A stretch of DNA of 16,250 nt, taken from NCBI GenBank assembly GCA_011390455.1, contig JAABSI010000067.1, positions 1-16,250 of the forward strand. Reading direction: 5' to 3'. The translations under genes and the position numbers were made by a program. Within the stretch, counting starts at the first letter, position 1, and each line of letters begins with the position of its first letter. The notes beneath the pieces are model-generated. The model was given only the letters and a program-made list of their open reading frames with translations. It was not told where the DNA came from and made no database searches. The DNA is from Trueperaceae bacterium. GTDB taxonomy: Bacteria; Deinococcota; Deinococci; Deinococcales; Trueperaceae. Shown here one piece after another: positions 6,502 through 13,876 of this stretch.

Positions 6502-7781
6502 CCGTGGACCGCGAACGCCCCCCGGCCGCGCACGAGATCACCGCCCTGGAGACGCTGTGGCGCAACGTCTGGGTGCGCGGCACCTTCTACCTGGTGCTCG
6601 CCGTGGCGATCGTCCTGTTCCTGGTCACCCAGCGCGGCGCGTACGGCTTCGCCCTCCAGGTGGCGCTCGTGGGGTTCCTGATCGCCTACGTCCTGAACCC
6701 CGTGGTGGTCGCGCTCGGCCGCTTGCGGATCGGTCGCGGCCTGGCCGTGGTGATCGTGTACCTGGTCCTGGCGCAGGCGCTGGTGGTCGGATCGGTCCTC
6801 CTCACCCAGGTGGTGACCGAGACCGCCCGCTTCGCCAGCCTGTTGCCGGCGGCGCTCGGGAACCTGAGCGAGACGCTCGGGTCGGCGACCGGCTGGTTCG
6901 GCGGCCTGGGCGAGTGGCTCTCGGGCGTCCTCCAGGAGCGCCTGGGCATCGAACTCGGCGGCGACGACTTCGCGGAGCAGGTTCAGACGCAGGTGGTCGC
7001 CTGGCTCACGGGGGCGGCCCAGAGCCTGACCCGCTTCCTCGAGCGGGTGATCGCCGACGGCCCCGCCGTGCTGCTCCAGGGGGCGACGTCGATCGTCAGC
7101 GGAGCCTTCCAGGTCGTCCTGATCGCGATCGCCTCCGCGTACCTGCTGTACGACTTCCCGCGGATCACCTCCAACGTCCGGCGCTTCGTGCCGACCCGCT
7201 GGCGGGAGCTCTACGCGGACCTCATGGACAAGTCCGACCGCGCCATCGGCGGGTATCTGCGCGGTCAGATCCTGATCACGATCGTCGTCGGCTTCATCAC
7301 CTGGCTCGGGTTGACGATCCTCGGCGTGCCGCTCGCGACCGCGATCAGCGTGCTGGCGGCGGTCTTCAACCTGGTGCCCTACCTGGGCCCGATCGTCGGG
7401 GCCGTGCCGGCCGTGCTGTTGGCCTTCACGGTCTCGCCGCTGACGGCGCTCCTGGTGGTGGTCGTGCTGCTCGCGGTCAACCAGATCGAGGCGCACCTGC
7501 TGGCTCCGTTGATCCTGGCCAAGTCCACCGACCTCCACCCGATCACGGTCCTGATCTCGATCCTGATCGGCGTCGGCTTCTTGGGGCTGCTCGGCGCCTT
7601 CCTCGCGGTCCCGGTCGTGGCGCTGGGCAAGGTCGTCCTCGAGGAGTACCTGCTGACGCGCCCCGCCTACGCCGCCGTGCCGGCGACCGCCGGCCCACCG
7701 GGCGGTGGCGGCGGGTCGAGCGGCCCCGCGGCGGGACCCTACGACGACGTCGTGCCGGAACGGGGCACCCCGCCGGTCTGA
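6498..7781 (+). CDS. AI-2E family transporter (PF01594-type polytopic membrane protein)
   Basis: A 427-residue inner-membrane protein. Hydrophobic helices are visible at about 28-44, 49-70 and 77-97. A soluble amphipathic section follows (about 100-195), then a C-terminal block of five or so helices. FNLVPYLGPIVGAVPA (from 290) and the later NQIEAHLLAPLI segment are signatures of the family. Members have been linked to autoinducer-2 export (TqsA) or Na+/H+ antiport, but most are uncharacterised, so the AI-2 name should not be read as function. GTG 6498 overlaps the preceding stop as GTGA, indicating translational coupling with the M23-like gene; GTG 6504 is an alternative start. The last about 40 residues are a glycine/proline-rich tail. 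Its stop is 19 nt from that of the convergent cyclase gene. Confidence 0.9.
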   Translation: MTVDRERPPAAHEITALETLWRNVWVRGTFYLVLAVAIVLFLVTQRGAYGFALQVALVGFLIAYVLNPVVVALGRLRIGRGLAVVIVYLVLAQALVVGSVLLTQVVTETARFASLLPAALGNLSETLGSATGWFGGLGEWLSGVLQERLGIELGGDDFAEQVQTQVVAWLTGAAQSLTRFLERVIADGPAVLLQGATSIVSGAFQVVLIAIASAYLLYDFPRITSNVRRFVPTRWRELYADLMDKSDRAIGGYLRGQILITIVVGFITWLGLTILGVPLATAISVLAAVFNLVPYLGPIVGAVPAVLLAFTVSPLTALLVVVVLLAVNQIEAHLLAPLILAKSTDLHPITVLISILIGVGFLGLLGAFLAVPVVALGKVVLEEYLLTRPAYAAVPATAGPPGGGGGSSGPAAGPYDDVVPERGTPPV

Positions 7782-7800
7782 GGCCGACGTCCCAGGTTCG

Positions 7801-10131
7801 TCAGCGGGCGCCGGGCACCTTGGAGGCGAACATCAGGTCGTCGGCGCGGCGCATGAGCGTCTCGGCGTCGCGGCCGTCCTGCGGGTAGCCGGCGATCCCC
7901 ACGCTGGCGCCGAGCCGCAAGCCGTCGACGTCGAGGTCGGCGATCGCCCGGGCGAAGCGCTCGGTCGCGGCCTGCGCCTCGTCGCCGTCGATCATCGGCA
8001 TCACCACCGCGAACTCGTCGCCCCCCCAGCGGAAGACCGCGTCGGCGGCGCGCGTCGCCTCGCGCAGCGTGCGCGCGACGAGCGCCAACGCACGGTCGCC
8101 GGCGGCGTGCCCGAAGCGGTCGTTGACCTCCTTGAAGCCGTCGAGGTCGATCATCGCGAGCGCGAGCGGATGGTCGTGGCGTTTGGCGCGGGCGAGCTCG
8201 GCGGTGACCTGGCGGTTGAAGGCCTCGCGGTTCCCGATGCCCGTGAGCGGATCGACGAGCGCGCTCCGCGCGAGCGCCGCGCGGTCGTGCGCCTGCCGGA
8301 CGATGACGGCGACGTGCTGGCCGAGCGCCTCGGCGATGTGGATCGAGCGCCGCCCGAAGGCCTCTTCCCGGGTGAAGGCGTCGACGTTCAGGATCCCCAC
8401 CACGTCGCCTTGGAAGGCGATCGGGATGCAGACGTTCGCGCGGATCTGGCGGCTGCGGCCGACGCCGTCTAGCACGGTGCGCGCGTCGGTGCCCGGGGCT
8501 GCGGCGGCGCTCGCGGCGGCGACCGCGTCCCCCACCCGCAGGCGGGGCCGGCCGGCGCGGTACCCGGCGACGCCGTCGCCGTACCAGACGAGCTGTTCGG
8601 CCTCGGTCATCGGGCCCGCGGCGCGCAGCAGCTCGAGGTCGTACCCCTCGGCCGCCGCGAAGCCGTAGGTGCCGTCCTCGCCGCGGACCAGCAACGAGGC
8701 GGCTTCGGCGCCGGGCACCAGCCGGACGGCGGCCTCGACGCCGCGGCGGTAGAGCTCGTCGGTGGCGTCGGATTGCGCCATCACCCGGACCACCTCGAGG
8801 AGCTCGGCCTCGCGCGTCCGCTGGGTGGCGCTCGCGAGCGCGGCGCCCAGCGTGCTCGCCACCGCCTCGACGATGCGGCGGTCGTCTTCGGTCCACGTGC
8901 GGGCCCGTTCGCGCGCGCCGAGCTCGATGAGGGCCACCGTCTCGCCATCCGGGTCGGTGACCGGGACGATCGCGAGGGCCCGCAGGCCGAGGTCGCGGTG
9001 CGGGCCGTCGGGGTTCTCGACCGCGTCGTCCGAGACGTAGACCGGCCGCGACTCCTGCCACACCCGATGGACGCGCCCGGCGGTCCACGGCACGCCGGCG
9101 TCGAGCACCTGCTGCACGTCGTCGGGGAGGTCCGCCGTCCGCGCCAGCGTTCGGAACGAGCCGCGCTCGATCGTGAAGACGACCCCGCCCTCGAGCCCGA
9201 GCGCCTCGACGAGCAGCTCCAGCGCCACGGCCGCGGCCCGTCGAGGCTCCTCGATCACGGTCAAGCGGCGGGCGACCTGCGCGAGGAGCTCGGACTCGCG
9301 GTGCTGGCGTTCGACGGCGGCCAGCGTCTGCAAGCGACCGAGGTGCGCCTCGGCGATCCGCGCGAGCGCCTCGAGCGCCGCCCGGTCCTCGGCGGCGAAG
9401 GCGCCCGTGCGGGCGCGTTCCACGTTCAGCACGGCGATCGTCGTGCGACCGTCGCTGAGCGGCAGCGCGATGCCCGAACCGGCGACCGGCAACCCCGGCA
9501 CCGCCACGTACTCGGGGTCGCGCGACGCGTCCTCGGTGTGCTGGGCGAGCCCCGTGCGCGCCGCACGACCGGAGATCGAGGCGTGCGGCACCAGGTGGCC
9601 GGCGGCGGCGGCGGGCGGCACCATCGCCACCAGCTCGAGGCCGAGGGGCCGTACCCGGAGCACCGCGGCGTGCTCGCACGCCAACACCCGCGCCACCAGC
9701 GGAGGCAGCGTGGCGAGGACCGCGTGCGCGTCGGGCGCGGCGCCGAGCTCGAGCGCGGCCTCGACCAACAGGCGCGCGCGGCGGCCACCGTCGCGAGCGG
9801 CCTCGGCCGCGCGGCGACCGCTGCGGTGCACCCAACCGCCGGCCGCGGCGGCCAGCAGCGCGGTCGCGATCACCGCGGCCTCGGTCCACCCGTCGCGCGG
9901 CGCGCCGCCGGGGAGCACGTTGGCGATCACGGCGGCGCCGGCGACCGCGGCGACCCCGAGCCGGGGACCACCGCTCGCCGCGACGAAGCCGACGATCAGC
10001 ATCAGCAGCGCGCTCAGCCAGGTCGGTGGGGCCCCGCTCACGTGGGCCACGGCGTACGCACCCAGACCCACGGCCAGCCACGCCCCGAGGGGGAGGGTGC
10101 TGCCGGGCGTCCGTTCGTGCGCTCGTGCCAT
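7801..10131 (-). CDS. Diguanylate cyclase with membrane helices and three GAF-like domains
   Basis: A 776-residue signalling enzyme expected to make cyclic di-GMP from two GTP. The N-terminus has about four hydrophobic segments (16-32, 36-53, 57-73, 84-101). Three GAF-like sensor modules follow at about 120-270, 282-435 and 445-612; the third contains [17 protein letters not shown], a classic GAF strand pattern. Helical linkers rich in Ala, Glu and Arg join them. The GGDEF domain starts with [12 protein letters not shown] (627-638), includes [11 protein letters not shown] (661-671) and the active site RWGGDEF (701-707). The product-binding I-site RAAD (694-697) is five residues before GGDEF, so feedback inhibition is expected. 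There is no EAL or HD-GYP domain. ATG 10131 was chosen because TAGCAT ends 5 nt upstream. Ligands of the GAF domains cannot be predicted. It is divergent from ftsK. Confidence 0.93.
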   Translation of the reverse strand: MARAHERTPGSTLPLGAWLAVGLGAYAVAHVSGAPPTWLSALLMLIVGFVAASGGPRLGVAAVAGAAVIANVLPGGAPRDGWTEAAVIATALLAAAAGGWVHRSGRRAAEAARDGGRRARLLVEAALELGAAPDAHAVLATLPPLVARVLACEHAAVLRVRPLGLELVAMVPPAAAAGHLVPHASISGRAARTGLAQHTEDASRDPEYVAVPGLPVAGSGIALPLSDGRTTIAVLNVERARTGAFAAEDRAALEALARIAEAHLGRLQTLAAVERQHRESELLAQVARRLTVIEEPRRAAAVALELLVEALGLEGGVVFTIERGSFRTLARTADLPDDVQQVLDAGVPWTAGRVHRVWQESRPVYVSDDAVENPDGPHRDLGLRALAIVPVTDPDGETVALIELGARERARTWTEDDRRIVEAVASTLGAALASATQRTREAELLEVVRVMAQSDATDELYRRGVEAAVRLVPGAEAASLLVRGEDGTYGFAAAEGYDLELLRAAGPMTEAEQLVWYGDGVAGYRAGRPRLRVGDAVAAASAAAAPGTDARTVLDGVGRSRQIRANVCIPIAFQGDVVGILNVDAFTREEAFGRRSIHIAEALGQHVAVIVRQAHDRAALARSALVDPLTGIGNREAFNRQVTAELARAKRHDHPLALAMIDLDGFKEVNDRFGHAAGDRALALVARTLREATRAADAVFRWGGDEFAVVMPMIDGDEAQAATERFARAIADLDVDGLRLGASVGIAGYPQDGRDAETLMRRADDLMFASKVPGAR

Positions 10132-10136
10132 GCGCC

Positions 10137-10142
10137 ATGCTA
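10137..10142 (-). promoter_or_regulatory. Predicted -10 box of a leaderless promoter for the diguanylate cyclase gene
   Basis: TAGCAT on the minus strand, 5 nt before the ATG at 10131. No Shine-Dalgarno is present. It sits back to back with the ftsK promoter, so the two -35 regions would overlap around 10156-10165. Confidence 0.45.
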
Positions 10143-10178
10143 TCCGTCCGGACTCGCTGCGGCGTGGGGACGCGCGGG

Positions 10179-10184
10179 TACACT
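10179..10184 (+). promoter_or_regulatory. Predicted -10 box of a leaderless promoter for ftsK
   Basis: TACACT followed by 7 nt and the GTG at 10192. It supports that start, because in-frame codons further upstream would read through the promoter and the divergent gene. The -35 position has no recognisable consensus. Confidence 0.5.
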
Positions 10185-10191
10185 GTTCGAC

Positions 10192-13100
10192 GTGACGAAG
10201 CGCGCTCCCGACGGCACCTCCAGCGCTCGCAAGCGGCGCGGTCCGGCCCCTCGCAAGGGGCGGCGGCGCGCCTCCGCGGAGCGCACCCTCGATCTCGAGG
10301 CGGTGGGGCTGGTACTGCTGGCGTTCGGGATCGCGCTCACCGCGATGCTCGTCCCCGCCTTCCCGGCGGGCGACCTGGGCGTGCAGGTCCGCGGCGTCCT
10401 CGGCGGGCCGATGGGGTGGGGCGCGTGGCTGCTGCCGTGGCCCTTCCTGATCTTGGGCGGGCTCTTCCTGCTGCGGCGCAGCCCGCGGTCGTGGCCGCGC
10501 GTGCTCGCCGGGTACGCGGTCGCGGGGCTCGGCGCCTGGTCGCTCACGATGCTCGTGGCGCCGGAGGCCACCGGCACCTGGGGCGCCGCGCTCCGCGGTG
10601 CGCTGACCGGCGCCGCCGGCGCGCTCGCGTACCTGCCGGCGGTGCTGCTGGTGACCCTCGGGATCGAGTTGATCGCCGGCTGGGCGCCCACGCTGATGGT
10701 CCGCCGCGCGCTCGCCGCCCTGATCCGGGGCGGGCGCGCCGCGTTCAAAGCGGCGTGGCGCGCCCGCGCGCGCGCTCGCGCGCGGGCGGCGTTCCGGGCC
10801 GACGTGGCGCGCGTCCGTCGCGAGCTGCAGGAGCTCGACCGCGACCTCGCCGCGCTCGCCGGCCTCTACCCGGCCAGCGGCGAGCTGGCGCGCTGGCGTG
10901 CGAGCGTGCAGGAGGCGGTCGCAGCGCTGCGCGGGGCGGACGCGAGCAAGCTCGACGTCGCGCGCGCCGACGTCGCCGCCTGGCGCTCCGCGGTCGGCGA
11001 CTTCGCGCGCGACCGCGGCGCCGAACTGGCGCTCCAGCTGCGCGCCGAGGGCGCCCGCCCGCCGGGTGGGGACGCCGGCGACCTCGAAGGCTGGGGGCGG
11101 CACGTCAAGGCGCTGCTCGACGAGCCGCTCACGCTCGTCGACGGGGGCGGGCGCGCGCGTCGCGGCGACCGCACCCCTCGGTCGGTCGTCGCGGGCGAGG
11201 GCGTGCGCAAGGGCATGGCGCTCGACCTCGCCGCGCTCCTCGACCGCCACCGGCGGTTGGCGCGCGAGCGCGACCTGGCCGAGGCCGGCCTGGGCGACGC
11301 GCGCCCGCGCGACCTGGCGCTGGCGCTCGAGGCCCACGGCGACCGCACGCAGGCGCTCAAGACCATCGAAGGCGACGCGCTCGACCTGCAGGCCGACGTC
11401 GACCGGCTCGACGCCTGGCGCGATGCGCTCGACGGCCTCGTCCGGCTGCGGCTCGACCACCCGGACGACCCCGAGGTCGCCGACCTGGACGAGGAGCTCG
11501 CGGCGGCGCTGCGTGGTCAGGGGCGCGCCGAGCTCGCCAAGCACGAGGGGTGGCGCGCCGCGCTCGCGGACGTGGCGAGCGCCGCGCGCGCGCGAGCGCT
11601 GCGGGCGGCGGCCGTCGCCGAGGACGCCGATGAGGCCCTCGAAGGCGACCCGGCGGACGCTGGTGCGCCGCTGCTGGGCGACGCCGAGCTCGAGGACGTC
11701 TTCGGCGACCCCGTGCTCGACCGGTCGGCGGACGCCCCGCCCTGGACGCCGTCGCCGGCGCCGACGCCTGCGCCGACGGCCGCGGGGCGCGGCGCGGCGG
11801 CGCCGAGCGCGACCGCGACGCGCGCCGCGGAGGTGGAGCCCGCCGCGGTCGGCGGGATCCCGATCCAGCTGCCGCAGACCGACCTGCTCGACCCGCCGGC
11901 GCCGGCGCGCGGCGACCCCGGCGCCGAGGCGCGGGAGCTGCGCGAGCGGGTGGCGCGGATCGACGCCACGCTGTCGAACTTCAAGCTCGAGGGGCGCGTC
12001 GTGGCCAGCGTGCGCGGCCCGTCGGTGACGCGCTTCGAGGTGGAGCCGGCGGCCGGCGAGAAGATCAGCCGCTTCGCGAACCTCTCCGACGACCTGGCGC
12101 TGGCGATGGCGGTGGCGAGCGTGCGCATCGAGGCGCCGATCCCGGGGAAGAGCGTCATCGGCCTCGAGGTCCCCAACGCCGACCGCGACCTCATCCGCTT
12201 CCGGGAGGCGGTGGAGTCGGCCTCGTTCAAGCGCACCAAGGCGCGCCTGCCGCTCATCCTCGGCAAGTCGATCGACGGCGACGTGATCGTCGGCGATCTG
12301 GCGCGCATGCCGCACCTGCTGATCGCCGGCTCCACCGGCTCGGGCAAGTCGGTCGCCGTGAACACGCTGGTGGGCTCGCTGCTCTACCGCTTCCTGCCCA
12401 CCGAGTTGCGCTTCCTGATGATCGACCCGAAGATGGTCGAGCTCACGCCCTTCGACGGCGTCAAGCACCTGCTCCGTCCGGTCGTCACCAACCCGGGCGA
12501 GGCGGCCGGGGTGCTGCTCGGCGCGGTGGCCCACATGGAGCGGCGCTACAAGATGATGTCGAAGATCGGGGCCAAGAACCTCGACCAGTACAACGCCAAG
12601 GCGAAGAACCTCGACCTGCCCGAGCTGCCCTTCATCATCATCGTCATCGACGAGCTCGCCGACCTGATGATCACGAGCCCCAAGGAGGTCGAGTCGGCGA
12701 TCATGCGCCTCGCCCAGATGGCGCGCGCCACCGGCATGCACCTGATCCTGGCGACGCAGCGGCCCTCGGTCGACATCCTCACCAGCCTGATCAAGGTGAA
12801 CGTCCCCGCGCGCATGGCCTTCGCCGTGTCGTCGGGCTTCGACTCGCGCACGATCCTCGACGCCATGGGCGCCGAGCGGCTGATCGGCATGGGCGACATG
12901 CTCTACCACCAGCCCGGCATCGCGAAGCCCGTGCGCCTGCAGGGGCCGTTCGTCAGCGAGGCCGAGATCGGCGCGGTCGCCGATTTCCTGCGCCGCCAGT
13001 ACTTCGAGGACGAGTTCGTCGAGGCCTACGGCGACGACTTCGAGCCGGCCAGCCCGGACGATTCGGACGCGACCGGGTACATCGATTGGAACGACGACAA

Positions 13101-13305
13101 GCTGCGGATCGCCGCCGAGATGGTCATCAACGAGGGGCAGGCGAGCGTCTCGCGGCTCCAGCGCCGCTTGCAGGTGGGCCACGCGCGCGCCGGCAAGCTG
13201 ATGGACTCGCTCGAGGCCCTCGGGGTCGTCGGCCCGCACATCGGCAGCAAGCCGCGCGAGGTGCTCATCGCCTTCGAGGAGTTGCCGAACGTGTTCGGCA
13301 AGTGA
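10192..13305 (+). CDS. ftsK: DNA translocase FtsK/SpoIIIE family
   Basis: A 1037-residue membrane-anchored DNA pump for clearing and segregating chromosome termini at the septum. After a basic tail, four membrane helices lie at about 36-54, 76-94, 103-122 and 144-164. Residues about 170-480 are a highly charged Ala/Arg/Leu-rich helical region, much of it probably coiled coil, starting with an [10 protein letters not shown] tract (190-199). A proline/alanine linker (about 540-590) leads to the motor. The Walker A GSTGSGKS is at 713-720 and Walker B IIIVIDE ends at D820-E821, with LATQRPS further on. The C-terminal gamma winged helix (about 963-1030) includes [20 protein letters not shown] and GSKPREVLI, so KOPS-guided loading and XerCD activation are plausible. 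It lies between E. coli FtsK (1329) and SpoIIIE (787) in length. GTG start. A small membrane protein follows after 1 nt. Confidence 0.95.
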   Translation: MTKRAPDGTSSARKRRGPAPRKGRRRASAERTLDLEAVGLVLLAFGIALTAMLVPAFPAGDLGVQVRGVLGGPMGWGAWLLPWPFLILGGLFLLRRSPRSWPRVLAGYAVAGLGAWSLTMLVAPEATGTWGAALRGALTGAAGALAYLPAVLLVTLGIELIAGWAPTLMVRRALAALIRGGRAAFKAAWRARARARARAAFRADVARVRRELQELDRDLAALAGLYPASGELARWRASVQEAVAALRGADASKLDVARADVAAWRSAVGDFARDRGAELALQLRAEGARPPGGDAGDLEGWGRHVKALLDEPLTLVDGGGRARRGDRTPRSVVAGEGVRKGMALDLAALLDRHRRLARERDLAEAGLGDARPRDLALALEAHGDRTQALKTIEGDALDLQADVDRLDAWRDALDGLVRLRLDHPDDPEVADLDEELAAALRGQGRAELAKHEGWRAALADVASAARARALRAAAVAEDADEALEGDPADAGAPLLGDAELEDVFGDPVLDRSADAPPWTPSPAPTPAPTAAGRGAAAPSATATRAAEVEPAAVGGIPIQLPQTDLLDPPAPARGDPGAEARELRERVARIDATLSNFKLEGRVVASVRGPSVTRFEVEPAAGEKISRFANLSDDLALAMAVASVRIEAPIPGKSVIGLEVPNADRDLIRFREAVESASFKRTKARLPLILGKSIDGDVIVGDLARMPHLLIAGSTGSGKSVAVNTLVGSLLYRFLPTELRFLMIDPKMVELTPFDGVKHLLRPVVTNPGEAAGVLLGAVAHMERRYKMMSKIGAKNLDQYNAKAKNLDLPELPFIIIVIDELADLMITSPKEVESAIMRLAQMARATGMHLILATQRPSVDILTSLIKVNVPARMAFAVSSGFDSRTILDAMGAERLIGMGDMLYHQPGIAKPVRLQGPFVSEAEIGAVADFLRRQYFEDEFVEAYGDDFEPASPDDSDATGYIDWNDDKLRIAAEMVINEGQASVSRLQRRLQVGHARAGKLMDSLEALGVVGPHIGSKPREVLIAFEELPNVFGK
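10761..10788. repeat. CG-alternating inverted repeat inside ftsK
   Basis: Perfect 12-nt inverted arms (10761-10772 and 10777-10788) flank CGCT. Most of the tract is alternating C and G and encodes the Arg-Ala run in the FtsK helical region. It could form a cruciform or Z-DNA, or simply reflect codon choice for alternating Arg and Ala. Confidence 0.5.
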
Positions 13306-13306
13306 C

Positions 13307-13831
13307 GTGCGCGTGAGGCCCTGGCATTGGCTCCACGGCGCCGACCCGCGCCGCTGCGACCTGCTGGCGACCTACGCCGCCGCCGCGGTGGCCGCGTGGG
13401 CGACGTGGGACGTGACCGGCTCCTGGGTGTTGGCCCTGATCGCCGCCGACTTGGGGGGCGGCGTCGTGGCCTTCGCGACCCCGGCGACGGCGCGTTGGTA
13501 CGCCGCGCGGCGGCGCCCGGTCCACGTCGCGTTCGTGGGGGTGCACGTGCTGCACGTCGTCGTGGCGGCGAGCGTGGGCGGGGCGAGCCCGGTGTGGGCG
13601 GTGGCGGTGTTCGCGTACGCCGCCGCGGCCGTCGTGCTCGTGCGGCTGCTCCCCTCGGCGGCGGCGCTGCCCGCGGCCTTCGCGCTCGTCGCGGTCGGGG
13701 CGTTCGTCCACCCCGTGCTGCCCGGCCTCGCGGCCTTCGTGCCGCTGCTGCTGCTCAAGCTGGTCGTCGGCTTCGCGGTCCACGCGCGCCGCGGCGCGGC
13801 CCTCGCACCCGCGCCCACGCTCGGCTGCTGA
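13307..13831 (+). CDS. Small polytopic membrane protein of unknown function
   Basis: A 174-residue protein I do not recognise. About six hydrophobic segments are visible: 17-34, 38-58, 72-92, 96-113, 117-135 and 139-160. A short amphipathic start (RPWHWLHGADPRRCDLL) is rich in Trp, His and Arg. A distinctive loop DLGGGVVAFATPATARWY (48-65) follows the second segment and looks like a conserved family motif. Seven histidines are scattered, including H73, H80 and H83 in or at the edge of the third helix. GTG 13307 lies 1 nt after the ftsK stop; GTG 13313 is an equally possible start and would remove two residues. The gene is almost certainly co-transcribed with ftsK, which hints at an envelope or division role but does not prove one. 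GC-rich third positions match a real gene. Confidence 0.75.
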   Translation: MRVRPWHWLHGADPRRCDLLATYAAAAVAAWATWDVTGSWVLALIAADLGGGVVAFATPATARWYAARRRPVHVAFVGVHVLHVVVAASVGGASPVWAVAVFAYAAAAVVLVRLLPSAAALPAAFALVAVGAFVHPVLPGLAAFVPLLLLKLVVGFAVHARRGAALAPAPTLGC

Positions 13832-13861
13832 CCGCGGACGTACGCGCGCCGGCGCCCGCGC

Positions 13862-13867
13862 TACGAT
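13862..13867 (+). promoter_or_regulatory. Predicted -10 box before the U32-family gene
   Basis: TACGAT followed by 9 nt and the ATG at 13877. The spacing is slightly longer than in the other cases, so the transcript would have a leader of 0-3 nt. No Shine-Dalgarno is seen in the 45-nt gap after the membrane-protein gene. Confidence 0.35.
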
Positions 13868-13876
13868 GCGCCTCCG

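Noticed and set aside
6498..7781. Quorum-sensing AI-2 exporter role
   Set aside because: The family name alone does not establish AI-2 transport. No luxS or lsr-type genes are present in the window.
8773..10191. Plus-strand extension upstream of ftsK
   Set aside because: It is antisense to the cyclase gene. FtsK homology and the TACACT box both place the start at GTG 10192.
10132..13239. Minus-strand extension of the cyclase frame across ftsK, giving a protein of about 1800 residues
   Set aside because: The sequence beyond ATG 10131 is antisense to ftsK and has no domain signal. The leaderless -10 box supports the shorter protein.
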